Shown here piece after piece: positions 55,932 to 63,943 of a DNA stretch of 64,000 bases. The stretch's first letter is position 1. Every line of letters begins with the position of its first letter. Both the position numbers and the translations under genes were made by a program. Source of the DNA: GCA-2746605 sp963704835. GTDB lineage: Bacteria; Bacteroidota; Ignavibacteria; Ignavibacteriales; Melioribacteraceae. The stretch spans positions 310,001 through 374,000 of the forward strand of contig CAVPHW010000003.1 in the NCBI GenBank assembly GCA_963704835.1, in the 5' to 3' direction. Below the pieces are notes generated by a model. It worked only from the letters and a program-made list of their open reading frames with translations. It was not told where the DNA came from and ran no database searches.

Positions 55932-55956
55932 TTTTGAATTTTATTAAGGTAAAATA

Positions 55957-57505
55957 ATGGCTCAAGTTAGACCTGATGAGGTTTCTGCAATATTAAGAAA
56001 ACAGTTGTCTGGTTTTGATAATGAAGTAGATATTTATGATGTTGGGACAGTACTAGCTGTTGGTGATGGTATTGCTCAAGTCTACGGACTTTCAAAAGTT
56101 ATGGCAAGTGAACTTGTTGAATTTCCTCATAATATTGTTGGAATGGTACTTAATCTTGACGAGGATAGTGTTGGCTGTGTTCTATTTGGCGATAGCTCAC
56201 TTATTAAAGAAGGCGACACTGTAAAAAGAACAAAACGTGTTGCTTCTATTCCGGTTGGTGAAGAATTTTTAGGAAGAGTTATAACTCCTCTTGGAATTCC
56301 TATAGATGGAAAAGGACCTATCCAAGCGAAACATTATTTGCCGATTGAAAGAAAAGCTTTGGGTGTTGTTGCAAGACAACCCGTAACAGAACCTTTACAG
56401 ACCGGAATATCAGCCATTGACGCTATGATTCCAATCGGTCGTGGACAAAGAGAATTAATTATTGGTGATAGACAAACTGGTAAAGACTGCAGTTGCCATC
56501 GATACAATTATAAATCAAAAAATTACTCATACAAAAGAAGCTCAAGAAAAGGGGATTAAGCCAGTTTATTGTTTCTACGTTGCTATTGGTCAAAAAGCTT
56601 CTACTGTTGCTCAGGTTGTGAATAAATTAGCTGAACACGGGGCAATGGAGTATACAACTATTGTTTCTGCTTCTTCATCTGATCCAGCACCTTTGCAATA
56701 TATTGCTCCTTACGCTGGTGCTACTTTGGCAGAACATTTTAGAGATAATGGAAAACATTCATTAGTTATATATGATGATCTTTCAAAGCAAGCAGTCGCT
56801 TATAGAGAGCTTTCTCTACTTTTAAGGAGACCTCCTGGTAGAGAGGCTTATCCTGGGGATATTTTCTATTTACATTCAAGATTATTAGAAAGAGCCTCAA
56901 AATTAAGCGATGAACTTGGTGGTGGAAGTTTAACAGCTTTACCAATAATAGAGACTCAACAAGGTGACGTTTCTGCTTATATTCCTACTAACGTAATCTC
57001 AATTACTGATGGTCAAATTTATCTTGAACCAAATTTGTTTAATGCCGGAGTTCGTCCTGCTATTAACGTTGGTATTAGTGTTTCCAGAGTTGGTGGAAAT
57101 GCTCAAATTAAAGCAATGAAAAAAGTGGCTGGTACTTTAAAACTAGATTTAGCTCAATATAGAGAACTGGAATCTTTTGCAAAATTTGGTTCTGATTTAG
57201 ATCAATCAACTTTAAGAACACTCGCAAAAGGTGAAAGATTAGTTGAACTTTTAAAGCAAGGACAATATTCTCCTATGGCTGTTGAAAAACAGGTTGTAAG
57301 TATTTTTTGTGCTACAAACGGATTCTTAGATGATATAAGTGTTAAAGATGTAAAAAGATTTGAAAGAGAATTTATTGAATATGTAGAAGTAAATAATAAA
57401 AATATTTTTGATGAGATTAGTAAATCTAAAGTTTTAAGTGATGAAACGGTAGAGGCAATTAAAAAAACAGTTTCAGAATTTAAATCAAATTTTAAGAAGA
57501 GCTAA
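55957..57505 (+). CDS. atpA: ATP synthase F1 subunit alpha, interrupted by one frameshift
   Basis: The alpha subunit carries the non-catalytic nucleotide sites. The first frame runs to 56559 and includes GDGIAQVYGLSKVMASELVE, GRVITPLGIPIDGKGP and IPIGRGQRELIIGDRQTGK. The break lies in the P-loop itself. Without the surplus G at 56485 it reads GDRQTGKTAVAIDTIINQKI and continues in the frame ending at 57505, with ALQYIAPYAGA-type PLQYIAPYAGATLAEHFRDN, LLLRRPPGREAYPGDIFYLH and ISVSRVGGNAQIKAM. Corrected length is 515 residues, normal for the family. A broken P-loop would be lethal to the enzyme, so assembly error is the best explanation. Confidence 0.93.
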
Positions 57506-57515
57506 TAAATAAGCT

Positions 57516-58403
57516 ATGGCAACATTAAGAGATATTAAACAGAGAATAGTTGGGGTAAAAAGCACTCAGCAAATTACTAAAGCAATGAAGATGGTTGCTG
57601 CTGCTCGTTTGCGGAGAGCCCAAGAAAATATCATTAATGCTAAACCATATGCTAGAAAAATGTCAGAAGTATTGAGCCATCTACTAAAAAGTCTTGGTTC
57701 CAATAATCATCCATTGTTTTCAGAAAAAACGGTTAATTCTGCCGCCGTTGTTATTGTAACATCCGATAGAGGATTGTGTGGTGGTTTTAATATGAATGTT
57801 ATTAGAGAAGCTGAAGAATTGATTAATGGTGAATTAAAAGTTTTGAATGAAGCTGGTAAATTAGAATTGTATTGTGTTGGTAAAAAGGGGAATGATTATT
57901 TTTCTAAAAAGGAAAACTATAAAGTAGTTGGATCTTACCTCGGGATATTTTCAAAACTAGAATTTGAATTTGCTGCCGGACTTGCAAATGAGCTAACAGC
58001 TAGATTTTTAAATGGAGAGATTGATAGAGTAGTTATTGTTTATAATGAGTTTAAGTCAGTTATGCAGCAAAAAACTTCTGCTAAACAATTTTTGCCTATC
58101 CAAAGTCTAGAAAATGATATTGATGAAAATTCTAAGCATACAGAATATATTTATGAACCTAATCAAGCAGATATTATCAACTCTTTATTACCAAGACATT
58201 TAAAAGGACAATTTTGGACTGTCCTATTAGATTCTTATGCTGCTGAATTGGGCGCAAGAATGACAGCGATGGAAATGGCAACTGAGAATGCCAAAGAGAT
58301 GATTCGTACTTTACAAATAAAGTTTAATAAAGAGAGACAAGCTGCAATTACAAAAGAAATTTTGGAAATTGTATCTGGTGCAAATGCACTCATGAGTGCC
58401 TAA
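57516..58403 (+). CDS. atpG: ATP synthase F1 subunit gamma
   Basis: Gamma is the rotating central stalk. The 295-residue protein has the N-terminal helix RDIKQRIVGVKSTQQITKAM followed by KMVAAARLRRAQ, the VTSDRGLCGGFN block, and the C-terminal helix with ARMTAMEMATENAKEMI and ITKEILEIVSGANAL. It is the last ATP synthase gene here. atpD and atpC do not follow; ffh does. The beta and epsilon genes are therefore elsewhere, as in several Chlorobiota and Bacteroidota genomes. Confidence 0.96.
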   Translation: MATLRDIKQRIVGVKSTQQITKAMKMVAAARLRRAQENIINAKPYARKMSEVLSHLLKSLGSNNHPLFSEKTVNSAAVVIVTSDRGLCGGFNMNVIREAEELINGELKVLNEAGKLELYCVGKKGNDYFSKKENYKVVGSYLGIFSKLEFEFAAGLANELTARFLNGEIDRVVIVYNEFKSVMQQKTSAKQFLPIQSLENDIDENSKHTEYIYEPNQADIINSLLPRHLKGQFWTVLLDSYAAELGARMTAMEMATENAKEMIRTLQIKFNKERQAAITKEILEIVSGANALMSA

Positions 58404-58423
58404 AAAAATCGTTCTAAGAAATT

Positions 58424-59758
58424 ATGCTTGAAGATATTACTTTAAAATTTGAAAAAGCCCTTAAAAAGGTAACTGGGCAAGGTAGGATTTCTGAAAGTAA
58501 TATTTCGGATACTTTGAGAGAAATTAGGCGCGTTCTTCTTGATGCTGATGTTAATTATAAAGTTGCAAAACAATTTATTGATGATGTTAAAGAAAAGGCA
58601 CTAGGCAAGGAAGTTCTTGCTTCTGTAACTCCTGGGCAACTTATCACTAAAATTATTTTTGATGAGTTAACCGAATTAATGGGTTCAACTCAGCAAGAGT
58701 TAAGACTGAATGCAAGTGGTCCTACAATCATTTTAATGGTTGGTTTGCAAGGATCTGGCAAGACTACCTTTTCTGCTAAGCTGGCAAAATATCTTAAAGA
58801 TAAGAATAGAAAAGTATTGTTAACGGCTGCAGATGTTTATCGGCCAGCGGCTATTGACCAATTAAAAACTTTAGGTTCACAAATTGGTGTCCCAGTTTTT
58901 AGTATAGATGGCAGTGTTGATACTATAAGAATATGTGAAGAATCAGTAAAGTTTGCAAAAGAAAGTTCTTTAAATACTATTATTATTGATACTGCTGGTA
59001 GGTTGCATGTAGATCAAGATTTGATGAATGAAGTTCTTTCAATTAAGTTAAAAGTTAATCCAACTGAAATTTTATTTGTTGTTGATTCAATGACTGGTCA
59101 GGATGCTGTTAATTCTGCAAAAGCGTTTAATGATGTTGTTAATTTTGATGGTGTTGTTCTTTCAAAATTAGATGGTGATTCGAGAGGTGGATGTGCTTTA
59201 TCAATTAAAGCGGTTGTTGAAAAACCTATAAAGTTTGTTAGCTTGGGAGAAAAATTAGATAGTATTGAAATATTTCATCCGGATAGACTTGCTTCTAGGA
59301 TTATTGGCAAGGGAGATGTTATTTCTCTTGTTGAGAAAGCGCAAGAACAAATTGATAGTCGTGAAGCTGAAGATTTAGAAAAGAAATTACTTTCGAATAA
59401 ATTTGACTTTGAAGATTTTCTTAAGCAAATTAAGATGATAAAGAAAATGGGTTCTTTAAAATCGCTTATTGGAATGATTCCTGGAGTAAATTCTGCATTA
59501 AAAAATGCAGATGTTGATGATAATCAATTGGTTAAGGTCGAATCGATAATTCAATCAATGACCAAAGAAGAGCGAGCAAAACCCAGAATATTAAACGGAA
59601 ATAGAAGGAAAAGAATTGCTAGAGGCAGCGGAAATTCTATCCAAGAAGTAAATCGTTTAATTAAGCAATATGGTGAAATGCAAAAAATGATGAAAAAGTT
59701 TAGTTCTAAGGGTGGTAAAAAGCTTTTGGGAAATTTTAATAATATGAAATTTAATTAA
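58424..59758 (+). CDS. ffh: Signal recognition particle protein Ffh
   Basis: Ffh binds SRP RNA and signal sequences and brings membrane proteins to FtsY. The 444 residues show the N domain, then the G domain with GLQGSGKTTFSAKLAKYL, TAADVYRPAAIDQL, DTAGRLHVD and SKLDGDSRGGCALS. The M domain has MGSLKSLIGMIPGVNS and RKRIARGSGNSIQEVNRLIK, the RNA-binding part. It follows atpG by 20 bases and precedes rpsP. Confidence 0.97.
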   Translation: MLEDITLKFEKALKKVTGQGRISESNISDTLREIRRVLLDADVNYKVAKQFIDDVKEKALGKEVLASVTPGQLITKIIFDELTELMGSTQQELRLNASGPTIILMVGLQGSGKTTFSAKLAKYLKDKNRKVLLTAADVYRPAAIDQLKTLGSQIGVPVFSIDGSVDTIRICEESVKFAKESSLNTIIIDTAGRLHVDQDLMNEVLSIKLKVNPTEILFVVDSMTGQDAVNSAKAFNDVVNFDGVVLSKLDGDSRGGCALSIKAVVEKPIKFVSLGEKLDSIEIFHPDRLASRIIGKGDVISLVEKAQEQIDSREAEDLEKKLLSNKFDFEDFLKQIKMIKKMGSLKSLIGMIPGVNSALKNADVDDNQLVKVESIIQSMTKEERAKPRILNGNRRKRIARGSGNSIQEVNRLIKQYGEMQKMMKKFSSKGGKKLLGNFNNMKFN

Positions 59759-59788
59759 TGAAAAGAATATATTGGAGGATAATTTAAG

Positions 59789-60322
59789 TTGGGAGTTAAG
59801 CTAAGATTACGCAGAATGGGCAAGAAAAGACAGCCAATTTACAAAGTTGTAGCTGCAGATGTTCGTTCACCTAGAGATGGAAAGTTTATTGAGGCAATTG
59901 GATCATACAATCCTAAAACTGATCCTGCTACGGTTGAACTGAATGAAGAAAGAGCACTTTATTGGCTAAATTGTGGCGCTCAACCTACTACAACCGTTAA
60001 GAATTTGTTGAATAAACAAGGAATTTTACTCAAGAAAGAACTTCAAAAAAAGGGACTTTCTGAAAGTGAGATAGCTTCTAAATTAGAAGAATGGGGTAAA
60101 GTTCAAGAAACTGCAAAAGCTGATAAAACAGCAAAAGTAGAAAAAAAGAACAAAGAAAAAGCTGAAGCTGAGAAGAAAAAGATTGAGCAGGAAATGAAAG
60201 AAAAAGCTGAAGCTGAAAAGCAAAAAATTGAACAAGAAAAGAAAGAGAAAGAAGCTGAAGTGGCAGAAGTAAAGGATACTGCTTCTGAAGAAGTTTCTGA
60301 GAGTGAACCTAAATCAGAATAA
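59789..60322 (+). CDS. rpsP: 30S ribosomal protein S16 with a long charged C-terminal extension
   Basis: The S16 domain is at residues 1-85 (KLRLRRMGKKRQPIYKVV, SPRDGKFIEAIGSYNP). The start is TTG at 59789 after GGAGGAT, giving MGVKLRLRR. At 177 residues it is about twice the common length. The extra part is Lys/Glu/Ala-rich, predicted helical coil, with a 15-residue unit like KEKAEAEKKKIEQEM used twice and partly a third time. Such tails on S16 occur in this group; the role is unknown. It starts the usual rpsP-khpA-rimM-trmD-rplS string. Confidence 0.93.
   Translation: MGVKLRLRRMGKKRQPIYKVVAADVRSPRDGKFIEAIGSYNPKTDPATVELNEERALYWLNCGAQPTTTVKNLLNKQGILLKKELQKKGLSESEIASKLEEWGKVQETAKADKTAKVEKKNKEKAEAEKKKIEQEMKEKAEAEKQKIEQEKKEKEAEVAEVKDTASEEVSESEPKSE
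60152..60259 (+). repeat. 45-bp tandem repeat inside rpsP
   Basis: Units begin at 60152, 60197 and 60242 with AAAGAAAAAGCTGAAGC and variants. The first two are full and encode KEKAEAEK(K/Q)KIEQE(M/K); the third is shortened. The period of 45 bases keeps the reading frame. Copy number may vary between strains. Confidence 0.8.
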
Positions 60323-60400
60323 AATTAATTAGATTGCTTTTGGAAACTAAGCTTGATTAATTAAGAGTATCTTATTCTCAAATTATCTATAGGTAGTCTC

Positions 60401-60634
60401 ATGAAAGAATTCGTTGAATTTATTGCAAAACATTTAGTTGATGCACCTGATAGTGTTAACATTGAGGAATCTAAACCCAACGAAAATACTGTAGAGCTTA
60501 CCCTAAAAGTAAGTGCTGATGATGTGGGTAAAGTTATTGGCAAACAAGGTAAGACTGCTCAAGCAATGCGAACTCTTTTAACAGCAATTGCAGCTAAAGA
60601 GGGTAAAAGAGCAATTCTAAAAATTCTTGACTAG
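60401..60634 (+). CDS. khpA: KhpA-type KH-domain RNA-binding protein
   Basis: The 77-residue protein is a single type II KH domain. The GxxG loop is in VGKVIGKQGKTAQAMRTLL. Such proteins (KhpA, formerly YlqC) bind RNA and in some bacteria affect cell division and ribosome work. It lies between rpsP and rimM, the usual place. The upstream gap of 78 bases is longer than its other gaps. Confidence 0.9.
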   Translation: MKEFVEFIAKHLVDAPDSVNIEESKPNENTVELTLKVSADDVGKVIGKQGKTAQAMRTLLTAIAAKEGKRAILKILD

Positions 60635-60638
60635 TTGA

Positions 60639-61154
60639 TTGGGTGATTATTTTCTAATAGCGGAAATTGTTGATTTATTTGATTCTAAGGGTTCCGTTAT
60701 TATCAAGTCTTTCTCAGATTTTCCTGAGCGATTTTTGAAGCTTAAGAAAGTCTATGTTGATTATTTCGGCAAAAAGAAAGAATTAATTGTTGAGTCTGTT
60801 AAAGAAGTTAATGCTCAATTTGTAGTTAAATTTGAACGGTTTGATAATATTGAGGATATACAATTTTTAATTAATAATAAATTGTATGTAGATTCTGATA
60901 ACCTCTATGAACTTCCGGATGATTTCCTTTACATACATGATCTGATTGATTGTAAAGTTTATATGAACGATGTGTTCTTTGGAATATTGATTGATATATT
61001 GAAATTTGAAAATAATGATGTTTACGTTATTAGCAATAATGATGGTGAAGAAATTTTAGTTCCGGCAGTTGGTAAATTCTTTGATAGTATTGTAATTGAA
61101 GAAAAAAAAATATTCCTTTCAAAAGAAGCTGAAATATTTAATAATGAGAATTGA
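60639..61154 (+). CDS. rimM: Ribosome maturation factor RimM
   Basis: The 171-residue protein has the N-terminal RimM barrel (IAEIVDLFDSKGSVIIKSFS, SVKEVNAQFVVKFERFDNIE) and a C-terminal PRC barrel (YELPDDFLYIHDLIDCKVYM, EILVPAVGKFFDSIVIEEKK). It helps 16S processing and 30S assembly by binding S19. The start is TTG at 60639, four bases after khpA. Its end overlaps trmD by 11 bases. The usual N-terminal GxIxxxHGLKG motif is altered to AEIVDLFDSKGSV. Confidence 0.87.
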   Translation: MGDYFLIAEIVDLFDSKGSVIIKSFSDFPERFLKLKKVYVDYFGKKKELIVESVKEVNAQFVVKFERFDNIEDIQFLINNKLYVDSDNLYELPDDFLYIHDLIDCKVYMNDVFFGILIDILKFENNDVYVISNNDGEEILVPAVGKFFDSIVIEEKKIFLSKEAEIFNNEN

Positions 61155-61824
61155 TATAATATCTGCCGTTCCCGATTCATTATACAGTATTTTAAATACA
61201 AGTATAATAAAACGGGCAATAGATAAGGATTCTGTTAAAGTTGAAGTTCATAATCTAAGAGATTATGCTAGAAATAAACAAAAGCAGATTGATGATAAGC
61301 CTTTTGGCGGCGGACCGGGAATGCTTTTAAAACCAGAGCCTTTTTTCGAATGTATTGAACATTTGTTAGATAAAAGAAAATATGATCATATTATTTTCAC
61401 AACACCCAAAGGGAAGATTTTTAATCAATCGTTAGCAAATAAAATTTCTTTAGCTGAAAATATAATTATAGTTGCCGGACACTATAAGGGTATTGACGAA
61501 AGAGTTTGTGAAAAATTTGCAACTGATGAAATTTCAATAGGCAATTTTATTTTAAGTGGGGGCGAGTTACCTGCTTTAATTATTACTGATGCAATTGTTA
61601 GGTTAATTCCAGGGGCAATAGGAGACAGTGAATCGATGTTAAATGATTCATTTATGGATGGAAATTCTGTTGAATCTCCTTATTATACTAGACCTGCTGA
61701 ATATAGAGGAATGAAAGTTCCAGAAGTTTTACTCTCCGGAAATGATAAAGAAATAAATAAATGGAGAGATGAGAAGTCAAAAAGTTTAACTGAGAAATGG
61801 AAAAAAATAAATAGTTTGGAGTAA
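61144..61824 (+). CDS. trmD: tRNA (guanine-N1)-methyltransferase TrmD
   Basis: TrmD methylates G37 of tRNAs using SAM and prevents frameshifting. The 226-residue protein has the knot motifs DDKPFGGGPGMLLKPEPFFE, VAGHYKGIDERV and NFILSGGELPALI, and GNSVESPYYTRPAEYRG. The open frame begins at 61096, but those 16 residues lie inside rimM; MRIDIISAVPDSLYSIL at 61144 matches the family start. It overlaps rimM by 11 bases and ends two bases before rplS. Confidence 0.96.
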   Translation: MRIDIISAVPDSLYSILNTSIIKRAIDKDSVKVEVHNLRDYARNKQKQIDDKPFGGGPGMLLKPEPFFECIEHLLDKRKYDHIIFTTPKGKIFNQSLANKISLAENIIIVAGHYKGIDERVCEKFATDEISIGNFILSGGELPALIITDAIVRLIPGAIGDSESMLNDSFMDGNSVESPYYTRPAEYRGMKVPEVLLSGNDKEINKWRDEKSKSLTEKWKKINSLE

Positions 61825-61826
61825 AA

Positions 61827-62174
61827 ATGGAAAAATTACAAGAAGTTACCTCTGAACAACACAGAACTGATTTACCAGATTTTAACCCTGGTGATAGAGT
61901 TAAAGTGTTTGTAAGAGTTATTGAAGGAAATAAAGAAAGGGTTCAGCCTTTTGAAGGTGATGTAATCAGTATTAGAGGTGCTGGCAACAGTAAAACTTTT
62001 ACTGTACGAAAAATCTCGAGTGGTGTTGGTGTTGAGAGAATTTTTCCAATTAATTCGCCAAAAATTTCTAAGGTTGAAATTATCAGATTAGGTAAAGTTA
62101 GAAGAGCAAAATTGTTCTATTTAAGGAATCTTTCTGGTAAAGCTGCAAGAATTAAATCCAAAATTGTAAAGTAA
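61827..62174 (+). CDS. rplS: 50S ribosomal protein L19
   Basis: This 115-residue ribosomal protein contains FNPGDRVKVFVRVIEGNKER, VQPFEGDVISIRGAG, TFTVRKISSGVGVERIFPIN and LRNLSGKAARIKS, all standard. It lies two bases after trmD and is followed by a strong terminator, closing the operon. Confidence 0.97.
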   Translation: MEKLQEVTSEQHRTDLPDFNPGDRVKVFVRVIEGNKERVQPFEGDVISIRGAGNSKTFTVRKISSGVGVERIFPINSPKISKVEIIRLGKVRRAKLFYLRNLSGKAARIKSKIVK

Positions 62175-62183
62175 TAGTTTTCT

Positions 62184-62211
62184 AAGTCCGGTTTAAACCG
62201 GACTTTTTTTT
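62184..62211 (+). terminator. Rho-independent terminator after rplS
   Basis: AAGTCCGGTTT at 62184-62194 and AAACCGGACTT at 62195-62205 form a perfect palindrome, followed by a run of T. It ends the ffh-to-rplS group six bases before the next start codon. Confidence 0.93.
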
Positions 62212-62216
62212 GTAAT

Positions 62217-62975
62217 ATGAAACTAATTGCACCAAATAATATATTTTCTACTATTCTTCTATTATCTATTCCTCCTAAAATTAGACCTGAGTTAATAATA
62301 AAAGATTCCTCTCTGATTGCTAATGAATTATTGAATAGCAATGATTCAATTGCATTAATTCCATCTATTGATTTAATAAAGCATAAAGATTTATTTGTTT
62401 CAGAAAAAATTGCAATAGGATTTGATGAATTAGTTTCTAATTCTTATTTGTATTTTTCTAAGACCAATGGAGACTTTAAGAAACTGCTTTTGAAAGGGGA
62501 TATTAGTAGTAATGAAGTTATTTTAGCAAAAATAGTATTTAAGGAAAACTATAACTTAGAACCAAAAATTGAGTTAGATTCGGGTAAAGAGTTTAATGAA
62601 GATCAGAATTATTTGGTTTCCGGAAATCAAAACTGGTTAAATGGGAAATATAAGAATGGGATTAGTTTTTCTGAGCAAATATCAGACTTATTAGAATTTC
62701 CATATATTAACTATGTATTAGTTTCAAACGATAAAGATCTATTAGTTGAATTTCATTCTAGCATCAAAAATATTAACAGTTTGGTTGATGAAAATTTTGA
62801 ATCGATTCTTAAGAAGGTTGAATTAGGGGACGAAATTAATGTTTTTTTAAAATCAAATAAGTATTCACTAAATTATGAACTAACCGAAATTGGAAAAGTA
62901 GGTTTAGTTGAACAGATTAAACTTTTATACTTTCATCAAATTATTGATGATATATTTGATATAAAATTTGTTTAA
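62217..62975 (+). CDS. MqnA/MqnD-like (periplasmic-binding-fold) protein of unknown function
   Basis: The 252-residue protein has no signal peptide. The N-terminal MKLIAPNNIFSTILLLSIPP and SNDSIALIPSIDLIKH, then FVSEKIAIGFDEL, resemble the MqnA/MqnD fold of the futalosine menaquinone pathway, where a short sequence like VALVPVIEYL follows the first lobe. The ALIPS block and the order of strands are the only support; known MqnA catalytic residues cannot be placed with confidence, so the function is not assigned. It sits alone between rplS and the convergent serA. Confidence 0.4.
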   Translation: MKLIAPNNIFSTILLLSIPPKIRPELIIKDSSLIANELLNSNDSIALIPSIDLIKHKDLFVSEKIAIGFDELVSNSYLYFSKTNGDFKKLLLKGDISSNEVILAKIVFKENYNLEPKIELDSGKEFNEDQNYLVSGNQNWLNGKYKNGISFSEQISDLLEFPYINYVLVSNDKDLLVEFHSSIKNINSLVDENFESILKKVELGDEINVFLKSNKYSLNYELTEIGKVGLVEQIKLLYFHQIIDDIFDIKFV

Positions 62976-63000
62976 TGAACCTACATTAGTAGGTCCATTA
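62973..63000. terminator. Bidirectional stem between convergent genes
   Basis: TAATG-A-ACCTAC at 62973-62984 pairs with GTAGGT-C-CATTA at 62989-63000, loop ATTA, with one A/C mismatch. It lies between the stops of the MqnA-like gene and serA and can serve both directions. No long T-run follows. Confidence 0.6.
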
Positions 63001-63013
63001 AATTTGCAATTCT

Positions 63014-63934
63014 TTATTTATTTACTTGAAAAGTAGTATCCCCATTTTCCACAAATCCAATAATCTGTTTTATTGCTGCTATTCCTGCATTAATGTTCGC
63101 TTCGGCAGTTTGCGCACCCATCTTTTTAGGAGTAAAATAGCACTGCGGCTCAAATTTTTCTAACAATTCATCTGCATTATTTGGAGCTACATCTGAGACA
63201 TATTTAAAATCAGGACGATCTTGTAAAAGTTTTAGTAAATCAGTTTCGTTAATAACTTCTTTACGAGCTGTATTAACAAGCGTTGAATTTTGTGGCATCA
63301 GATTTAATAAATCGTAATTAATTGAATTTTTAGTTTTATCATTTGCGGGTATGTGCAGAGACACATATTGGGAATTCTTATATAAGTCTTCAACTGAATT
63401 ATATACACTAACACCATCAGCTTCAATTGTTTCCTTTGGAACAAATGGATCATAAGCACATATTTTCATCCCAAACCCTTTTGCAATATTTGCTACTAAT
63501 TTCCCAACATTACCGTAAGCATGAATGCCAAGAGTTTTCCCACTTAATTCATTGCCGTCTTTGCCATTAAATTTTCCTCTCGCTGTATAGATCATCATAC
63601 CTATAGCTAGCTCTGCAACTGCATTTGAGTTTTGCCCTGGAGTATTCATTACAACTACTTCCTTTGATGAAGCTGCCTCAAGATCAACATTATCAAACCC
63701 AGCTCCAGCTCTAACAACAATTTTTAAGTTTTTAGCGGCGTCAATAACTTCTTTGGTTATTTTATCGCTTCTAATAATTAGAGCATCAACATCTGCTACT
63801 GCATTTAATAGTTCTGACTTATCAACATATTTTTCTAGTTTAGCAAATTGATATCCGGCATTTTCAGTAATTTCTTTAATTTGATTTAGTGCCACGGCAG
63901 CAAACGGTTTATCTGTTGCAACTAATACTTTCAT
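63014..63934 (-). CDS. serA: D-3-phosphoglycerate dehydrogenase of the short Bacteroidota type
   Basis: This enzyme makes 3-phosphohydroxypyruvate, the first step to serine. The 306-residue protein is short, with no ACT domain. The NAD-binding loop is ELSGKTLGIHAYGNVGKLVA, where the common GxGxxG reads AYGNVG. RAGAGFDNVDLEAA and LVNTARKEVINE hold the conserved substrate and catalytic arginines. The catalytic His block, usually PHIGAS, reads TPKKMGAQTAEAN, with Lys in place of His, as I recall for Bacteroidota homologues. The Shine-Dalgarno AGAGGGAC is nine bases before the ATG. Confidence 0.85.
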   Translation of the reverse strand: MKVLVATDKPFAAVALNQIKEITENAGYQFAKLEKYVDKSELLNAVADVDALIIRSDKITKEVIDAAKNLKIVVRAGAGFDNVDLEAASSKEVVVMNTPGQNSNAVAELAIGMMIYTARGKFNGKDGNELSGKTLGIHAYGNVGKLVANIAKGFGMKICAYDPFVPKETIEADGVSVYNSVEDLYKNSQYVSLHIPANDKTKNSINYDLLNLMPQNSTLVNTARKEVINETDLLKLLQDRPDFKYVSDVAPNNADELLEKFEPQCYFTPKKMGAQTAEANINAGIAAIKQIIGFVENGDTTFQVNK

Positions 63935-63943
63935 TTGTCCCTC

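Noticed and set aside
54822..56559. Programmed +1 frameshifting in atpF and atpA
   Set aside because: The sites share no common slippery codon, no stop-codon context like prfB and no downstream element, and one lies within the atpA P-loop. Insertion errors explain them better.
61096..61143. Longer trmD starting at 61096
   Set aside because: The extra residues are a lysine-rich out-of-frame reading of the rimM end; MRIDIISAVP at 61144 is the family N-terminus.
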